Assembly (NCBI GenBank): GCA_965153455.1
Contig: OZ234501.1
Location: 124,001-188,000, forward strand
DNA: 64,000 nt
From: Sphagnum compactum
Taxonomy: Eukaryota > Bryophyta > Sphagnopsida > Sphagnales
Direction: 5' to 3'
Positions 57,530 through 64,000 of the stretch are shown here, in pieces; position 1 is the first letter of the stretch; every line of letters starts with the position of its first letter. The notes under the pieces are model-generated. The model saw only the letters and a program-made list of their open reading frames with translations, did not search any database and was not told the DNA's origin. Both the position numbers and the translations under genes were made by a program.

Positions 57530-58752
57530 TTGTTTGATGAGAAAGTTGAAAAAGATCTAGAGCTAGAAAGTTTATAGAACTAAAGCTTAAGAGTCTCTAG
57601 TAATATCATAGGAGTTTATCAAGTGCAAAAGAGAAACAGGGAAAGGAAAGAATGTGAAGAAAAAGAAAAGAAAAGAAAAGACAAAAAGTGAAAGGAGATC
57701 AACATATCAACGGTTCTGAAAGTCATATCTTTAAATCTAGATCTAGATCTAGATCTGATGTGAAAAGATCCTAGAGCAAAACTTGGAAAGATTATAGAAG
57801 AATATAAGACATTTTTATTCTCAAATTTTCAAAAGAAAAAGATATGTTTTGTGAAAGTTATGAGCTTTTGAAAACTCTGTGCCAAATTTGGTTTTTTGGT
57901 CATATCTCCTTTGTATGAGCTTTTTTGGATCTGCAACTTTGGGATTTTATAGATCATAGAATAATATATATGTGAGAGAAATTTCATGTCATTTGGATAT
58001 TTATTAAGAGAGATCCAAGTATCTAAAGTTTCAGCCTCAGTTTTGTAGTTAATTTCTTTTGAAAGTGATAACTCTTTGTGATCATCATCAATAGAGCTGA
58101 CATTTTGAAAAGTTATAAAAAACATATATTTTATGTGTTTCCAAAAATCTCAAGGAGTTTGGAGTTGCTAAGAGCGAGTTGTAAGTCATTTTGTGTAAGC
58201 CAGTTTAAGGTGATTTCAAGGAAGTAGCAAGATCTTTCATTTTACAAGGTTAAATGAATGGAAATTTTGAGAAATGGTAGTAAACATATTTTTTAATGTT
58301 TCACCAAAATTTCAAATCAATCCAAGGTCATATGTGAGCGGTGTAGCTTTGCAAAGTTATTGTGACAAAAGTTTACATTGAAAAGACATCAAAACAAATT
58401 TTTGAAATGGAGCAAATACAACTTGGGAGAACTTGAAGGAAGGAGTTTGAAGATTGGGAAGCGCAAATTCATTATCAAAACCTTCATACAAAATTTTGGT
58501 ATGTAATCATGTACTTAATACCATACAAAATATTATACGAGATATGTACATATATGTAAACCCTATGTATAGTATAAAATTTCATATAATACTCAAAACA
58601 TACATACACATGCAAGGTCCATCTTGTTCAACCCTAACCCTAACCCTAATCCTAGAAACCTAAAGAAGGAAAACCCCAATCCTAGAAACCCAATGAAGGA
58701 AATAAAATCATCTATGAAACCCCAAGAAAACATTGAGTGTTTGCTTTGAGAG
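57530..58752 (+). other. Copia leader, untranslated
   Basis: No gene. It contains AG-rich sequence at 57655-57690, AGATCT tandem units at 57738-57759, and at 58629-58655 three CCCTAA units with a CCTAATCCTA extension. Confidence 0.5.
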
Positions 58753-59710
58753 ATGGCGAACGGTCTTTCTCAAATTATAATTGAGAAATTAGACAAAAAC
58801 AATTTCCAAGTGTGGAAATTTAGGATTATGAATTTCTTAATGGGGAAAGGCTATTGAGAATTCATAACTGGTGATGAGAAAGAAGCTCTTCTCCTAGAAA
58901 ATCCCACGCAACAATAAATTCAAGCCAATAAAACTTGGCAGGAAAAAGTAAGGAAAAACTTGTATTGGCTTTCCGTGAGTGTGTTCGATTCCATGATTGT
59001 GCATATTCAAGATGCAAAATCACCCAAGCAAGCTTGGGATACATTAGTGAAAATGAATAACACTAATACACAAGCCCACAAAATGCATCTCAAGCAAGAG
59101 TTGCATAATCTATAGAAAAACAAGATGAACATCAATGACTATTTTACAAATGTGAAAAACCTTGTAGATGTTCTTGCATCTATAAGAGCCCCTGTAGATG
59201 ATGAAGATCTAATGGCCGTGACTTTGAATGGATTTGGAAAAGACCATAGCCAATTTTGTACTTCAATTACAATTCGAGAAACATTTCCGGATTTCCAACA
59301 CTTAATAACTTTATTTATAAATGAAGAGATGAGAATTGTTAGTACCTCGTCCAATGGAGGATCACAAGAAAATGTTTTTTACTCAAATTCTAACAAAGGT
59401 AGAGGTAAAGGTGGTACAACCTCATTTTGAGGTCGACACGGAAGCTCACATGGTGGACATCATCAACATGAAGGTCAACCTCATAAAGGTGGACAAGGAA
59501 ACTTTAAAGGAATATGAAGTTGTCGAGGTCGTGGTGGAAGTCATCGAGATTAACAACCAAATAGCGATTCAAATTGCTACTACTACGAGAAACATGGGCA
59601 CAAGGGGATCAAAGGGAGCATGATGCACAAAATGGAAAGCTACAACAAGGGAATTATGCATCAATTAACAATCAAGGTGATGCGCAACTGTTTTTGTGAT
59701 GTAGCACATG
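58753..59710 (+). pseudogene. Copia gag
   Basis: Begins MANGLSQIIIEKLDKNNFQV and WKFRIMNFLMGKGY, the typical copia gag start, then SVFDSMIVHIQDAKSPKQAW, HLKQELHNL and MNINDYFTNVKNLVDVL. An Arg/Gly-rich part and a zinc-finger relic CYYYEKHGHKGIKG follow, in which Cys residues are lost. At least five stops, mostly TAG or TGA in place of CAG, TGG or CGA. Confidence 0.85.
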
Positions 59711-61030
59711 ACAAATTCAATGATAGGAAGTGTATTAAATAACAACGTATGGTATGTGGATTTTGGAGCTTCAAACCATGTGACTAGTCATGGATAATGG
59801 TTTAGAGACACAAGGAATTTGAAAACACTAGGGTTTGTGGAAACCAGTGATGACATTACACGTCCCATCACACAAATTGGCAAGGTGCCATTGTCCATGC
59901 AAGATGGGCAAACAAAGTATTTAAAAGATGTACATCATGTTCCAACCATAACAAAAAAATTAGTCTTCGTAGGCCAGATGGTGGAACAAGGTTTATAGGT
60001 GACATTCAACCCTAATGGATGTTTTGTGGAAGACATGAAGAACCAAAGCAAATTGATTGCAAAAGGGGAAAGGAATGGATGAATGTTCACCTTGGATGTG
60101 AACATGCCCAAGGTGAATTCCATGTTATTCACACATGGAAAAGGAGCATGATACATTGGAATTTAGCACAAGTGGGTTGACCATGTTAATTTCCAACGTC
60201 TTAAGTTGATGGAGAAACAAAATCTTGTTCGAGGTCTTCCCAAATTTGGAATAGAAGAAGTGATGTCAAAAGTTTGTGAAACATGCCAATAGGGGAAGCA
60301 AGCTAATCATCCATTCCTAGCTTAAACAACTCACGTAAGTTCCAAACCTTTGGAAAATGATCCACTCAGATGTGTGGACCACAAAAACAAAATCCATTGG
60401 AAGATGCAAGTACTATGAGAGTTTCATTGATGATCACACAAGGAAGGTGTGGGTCTACTTCATGAAACACAAAGGTGAAGTGTTTCAACATTTTTTGAAT
60501 TTCAAAGCAATGGTGGAGAAGGGAAAGGGTGTGAACATCAAATACTTAAAGTTCGATGGAGGGGGAAAGTATTTTTCAAATGAATTCAATGAATACTTGA
60601 AGGAACATGGAATTCAAAGGAAATACTCATGTAGTTATTCCCCACAACATAATGGAATTGTTGAAAGGAAAACAAACACATTACAGAAATAGCGCGTGCC
60701 ATGTTGAATGAAAAGAATTTGCCAAATTACTTTTGGGATGAAATGGTATGCAGTCTATATCATGAATCGAACACCCATAGCGACAGTTCATGGCATGACA
60801 CTTGAAGAAAAATTCATAGGCAAGAAACAAGATGTCTCACACCTTAAAGTGTTTAGTTGCATTGTATACGTGCATGTTCCTAATGAAAAGAGATCAAAGC
60901 TAGATCCAAAAGCTGAGAAGTGTACCTTCATTGGATATTCTTTAGAACAAAAAGGATATAGATGCTTTAACCCTTCCATTCAAAAGTTGCAAGTGAGTAC
61001 AGATGTTGTGTTTGAAGAGATGGTTAGCTA
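59711..61030 (+). pseudogene. Copia protease and integrase
   Basis: Protease: YVDFGASNHVTSHG near 59750, in which the usual DSGAS reads DFGAS. Integrase: a zinc-binding GAG-pre region with HVNFQRLKLMEKQNLVRGLP, VCETCQ; the core IHSDVWTTKTKSIG (first Asp), LKFDGGGKYFSNEF (second Asp) and SPQHNGIVERKTNTLQK (Glu). The C-terminal part at 60708-61031 has VSHLKVFSCIVYVHVPNEKR, LDPKAEKCTFIGYS and QKGYRCFNPS. Interrupted by stops near 60292, 60322 and 60690. Confidence 0.85.
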
Positions 61031-62880
61031 ATATTCACCATTGAAGATAACAAAAGATGGAGAGGCTAGAAATGGTGATGTTTCATCAAATGTGGAACAA
61101 GAATCACAATTAATTAGTGGATCGCAAGAATCTTCAATTAGTGGGTCCAATAACACTCCATGGAAAGGAAAATTAAGATCTTCAAACATTGTACATAGTA
61201 GTTCTCAAACATCATCTAGAAATCCTCATGTAGATGATGAATCAAGTGATTTAGAGAAGAGTGTGGGTGAAGAATTAAGAATCCCTCCAGTTACTACTCC
61301 CGGAGTTCGAATGGCCAAAAAAAACTTTGAAAACACCTGACAACAACAATGGAGTATGAAGATCCACACCAGTCAAGTACCCTGTATAAATACTCACATA
61401 TGATGGCTTTGTAGCTCATCATTACGCATACATGGTGAGAATTATACAAGAGGTTGAACCCACCTGTATTGAACAAGCTGTTGGAAACCCTAAATGGGAT
61501 AATGCCATGGATGAAGAGATGGCGACGTTGGATGCTAATGCTACTTGGGAATTGGTAGGTTTACCAATGGACAAGAAAACAATTGTGTACAAATGGGTGT
61601 ACAAAGTCAAACACAATGCAGATGGATCTGTGAGCTAATACAACGCAAGATTGGTTGCCAAAGGTTATGCCCAAACTTATGGCATAGACTATGAGGAGAC
61701 CTATAATCCAATCGCCAAAATGACAACTGTAAGAACAATCATTGTTATGGCAGTAGCAAAAGGATTGTCTTTACATCAAATGGATGTAAATAATGTTTTT
61801 CTTCATGGAGGTTTACAGGAAGAAGTGTACATGGAACAACCACCAGGTTATGTGGACCAAACACATCCTAATTTCGTTTGTAGGTTGAAGAAAGCTTTGT
61901 ATGGCTTGAAGCAAGCACCTAGAGCTTGGTTAGACAAAATAGGTCAGTATCTTGTCACAAGTGGATTTCAAACATCCAATGCAAATTTTTCACTATATGT
62001 GATCATGGGATTGTAGTCATAATCATCTATGTTGATGACTTGACTATCACAGGAGATAGTGATGAAAACATCTTTGATTTAAAGAAGCTTTTGAAGCAAA
62101 AGTTTGAGATGAAGGATTTGGGAGAGTTGTGTTACTTCCTTGGCATTGAGGTAATCCAATCCCCTAAAGGGATATGGTTACTATAAAGGTAATATGCCTT
62201 GAACAAATTGTCTGAATATGGGATGACGGGTTGCATACCCATTTCAATTCCATTGGAGCAAAATGTGAAGTTAAGTGTAGATGAAGAAGACCTTGTGGAA
62301 GATACCACTATGTACAGACGCATAGTGGGGAGTTTGATTTACATGACCATCACAAGGCCAAATTTGAGTTATGTAGTTGGAGTGGTGAATCAATTCATGC
62401 AAACACCACGAAAGCCACATTTGGATGCAATGAGGCGCATATTAAGGTATATAAAACATAATTTGCAGTGTGGAATTTTTTATGAAGCCAAGAGCTAATT
62501 ACTAGTACATGGATACACGGATGTTGATTGGGCTGGCAATGTTTCAGATAGAAGATCAACCAGTGGTTTCATGTTTTCTTTTGGAAGTGGTGCTGTTAGT
62601 TAGAGCAATAAGAAACAATAAACAATTGGACTATTAAGCACAAAAGCAAAATTCAGAGGTGTAGCAATTGCTACATGTGAAGTAGTTTGGTTACAAAAAC
62701 TATTCTCAAATTTGGGACAATCAATGGATGCTCATGTTGTCATTTATTGTGATAACATTAGTAGCATACTACTTGCTAACAACCTGGTCTATCATGCTAG
62801 GAAAAGCATATTTAGGTGCATTACCACTTTATTAGAAAAATGTTTTAGCAAAAGAAATTGACCTTATTCATGTCAATACT
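61031..62880 (+). pseudogene. Copia reverse transcriptase and RNase H
   Basis: After a Ser-rich linker, RT starts with WDNAMDEEMATLDANATWEL. The long open part 61651-62016 holds AKGYAQTYGIDYEETYNPIA, MDVNNVFLHGGLQEEVYMEQ and LKKALYGLKQAPRAW. A frameshift near 62010 moves the frame to IIYVDDLTITGD, with the YVDD active site intact. RNase H: TRPNLSYVVGVVNQFMQTP, HLDAMRRILRYIK, DRRSTSGFMFSFG and CDNISSILLANN. Stops remain near 61638, 62184 and 62498. Confidence 0.88.
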
Positions 62881-62986
62881 GAAAATCAAGTTATTGACAT
62901 TTTCACAAAGCTTTAGGTATAGACAAGCTAAGGAAGCTTAGAAAAATGTTTGGTGTACTATAAGCGGATTTGAGCTTTACGGGGAG

Positions 62987-63299
62987 CGTTGAGAACTCAA
63001 GTTCAACTAATTAGGTTTCATTAGTTACTAAAATAGGAAAGTAACTAGGTTACTTTAACAAGGTTGAATTACTTTCTTTACTTATATTAGTTTGGTTATT
63101 TGTGGTTTGGTCTTTTAGTTAAATACCTTGGTGTTGATGGTTTGGTTTTCTTTTCTTCATTGCACAAGTTTGTGTATTTCATGTGACAAGAACCTTGACG
63201 AGTTTTTGATGTTATGTTTCATGTTGTGAGCATCATGTTTTTGTTTCCTTTCAATAAATATTTGTGTTTGCACTTGAGTAGATCTCTTATTTGTTAACA
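62987..63299 (+). mobile_element. Copia 3' LTR
   Basis: Starts CGTTGAGAACTCAAG (C for T at the first base), preceded by the purine run GGGGAG at 62981-62986, and ends TTAACA. Confidence 0.93.
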
Positions 63300-63304
63300 A
63301 ATTC

Positions 63305-64000
63305 AAGCCATGAATCCTAGTATAAGTCATTCGGAAGTACCTATTAACTATTAAACAACCTAGTCACAACATGTTACACCAATTATACTAGGTAAAACTG
63401 GTATGTTACCTACTTCAACATATTTAATGTGATACAATGTCATACACCCTTTTGTGCCTTTAAATCTTAGTTTATATTCAACTTATCAAACTAGAGCAAA
63501 GGACTTGATTCCTTGATCTTTAAGAATTATACATGTTATGTACCTGGGAATGTGTACCTAGTATTTGAACAACCTATTGTACTACCAACATATATACCAT
63601 AATCTGTTAGAAATCAGTTCCCTATAATGGTTCAACCATTGACCAACAAGGATAAATAACCTATTATTGTATCGGTGGCAACTGCTGTACATGTTACCAC
63701 TAGTTTACCAACTCATATACCTAGAGGTTTGAATCACCAACCACCAAATGGAGGACAACCTAGAGATTCACCTAGAAGAAGTTCATTTGGAGGAGATTTG
63801 CCTAGAAAGCCACCTTTTAATCCACTTGTTGGATCTTTTGGATGGCCAAGACCTTACTTGCGCATGTTTATGCCACCATGGTATCAACCACCTATTGTGC
63901 AACGTGTTTTAAAACCAACAATTAAATTGGCATACAAGAAGCTACAATACCCAACCTATGTCAAAGACAGCGATCCGGATGCTCACATTAGAGTACTCAA
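63305..64000 (+). pseudogene. gag of gypsy C, 3' part, runs off the window
   Basis: The interrupted gag resumes after the copia target duplication. It has a Pro/Gly/Arg-rich stretch at 63720-63850 and, at the window edge, DSDPDAHIRVLK, the start of the Retrotrans_gag core, as in element B (NPDAHVQVF). Confidence 0.6.

Larger units (their letters stand above)
57200..63299 (+). mobile_element. Ty1/copia LTR retrotransposon, 6100 bp, both LTRs present
   Basis: LTRs of 313 bp at 57200-57512 and 62987-63299, a Met-type primer site, gag, protease, integrase, RT and RNase H in copia order (integrase before RT), and GGGGAG before the 3' LTR. AATTT (57195-57199) and AATTC (63300-63304) flank it, 4 of 5. 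By eye the LTRs differ at about 25 positions, so the insertion is old. Stops and frameshifts make it inactive. Confidence 0.95.
55494..64000 (+). mobile_element. Ty3/gypsy element C, split by a copia element, leaves the window
   Basis: 5' LTR, primer site, leader, and a gag interrupted at 57200-63299 by a copia element, continuing from 63305 to the window edge. Its LTR matches the one at 46980-47562, and its gag resembles those of A, B and D. Pol lies beyond the window. Confidence 0.7.

Noticed and set aside
57738-57759. AGATCT tandem as a regulatory palindrome
   Set aside because: Only about four units of a simple 6-bp repeat in a decayed leader; no evidence of function.

Overview
This is a plant nuclear window made almost entirely of nested, decayed transposable elements. 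Plant origin is shown by an En/Spm (CACTA) element with plant-type transposase domains, an initiator-Met-primed Ty1/copia element, several Ty3/gypsy elements, and GT/AG introns. The very low gene density and the many old elements kept at nearly full length, with stops that are mostly C-to-T or G-to-A changes, fit a large, heavily methylated genome such as a gymnosperm or fern. No sequence here fixes the species. I see no ordinary host gene, rRNA, tRNA or CRISPR array.

Layout. 1-1603: a GC-rich coding scrap, then AT-rich sequence ending in an LTR terminus and primer site of gypsy element A. 1604-8961: a 7.36-kb CACTA transposon with TIRs and a perfect TAG duplication, inserted in A's leader. 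It carries a broken TNP2-like transposase that has lost its catalytic core, a divergent spliced SET-domain gene with two stops, and an apparently intact three-exon TNPA-like gene. A CpG-containing TTTGCGA/TCGCAAA word is dense at both ends, between the divergent genes and in intron 1. 8965-15318: gag, protease, RT, RNase H, integrase and polypurine tract of gypsy A. 16600-17492: solo LTR. 17640-24486: minus-strand gypsy D, split by a 4.07-kb non-coding CACTA-like element (19615-23688, TSD TGT). 25344-33056: gypsy B, interrupted by an LTR, a hAT-like MITE and a CACTA MITE. 33-38 kb: largely featureless, with one MITE and a ~120-bp tandem repeat. 38.9-42.1 kb: decayed spliced gene with a RING-like Cys/His domain. 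42.1-48.2 kb: several copies of one ~0.9-kb LTR family, another MITE and a gypsy-C-type LTR. 50.5-51.2 kb: decayed zinc-motif coding sequence. 51414-55352: second ~4-kb non-coding CACTA-like element (TSD GCA) with a solo LTR inside it. 55494-64000: gypsy C, whose gag is split by a nearly complete copia element (57200-63299).

The genes that work together are inside the 1604-8961 CACTA element. The TNPA-like protein probably binds the repeated subterminal word. The TNP2-like gene once supplied cleavage. The SET-domain gene is unusual cargo for such an element and suggests a transposon-borne chromatin function. All splice joins were inferred by eye from the genomic sequence.
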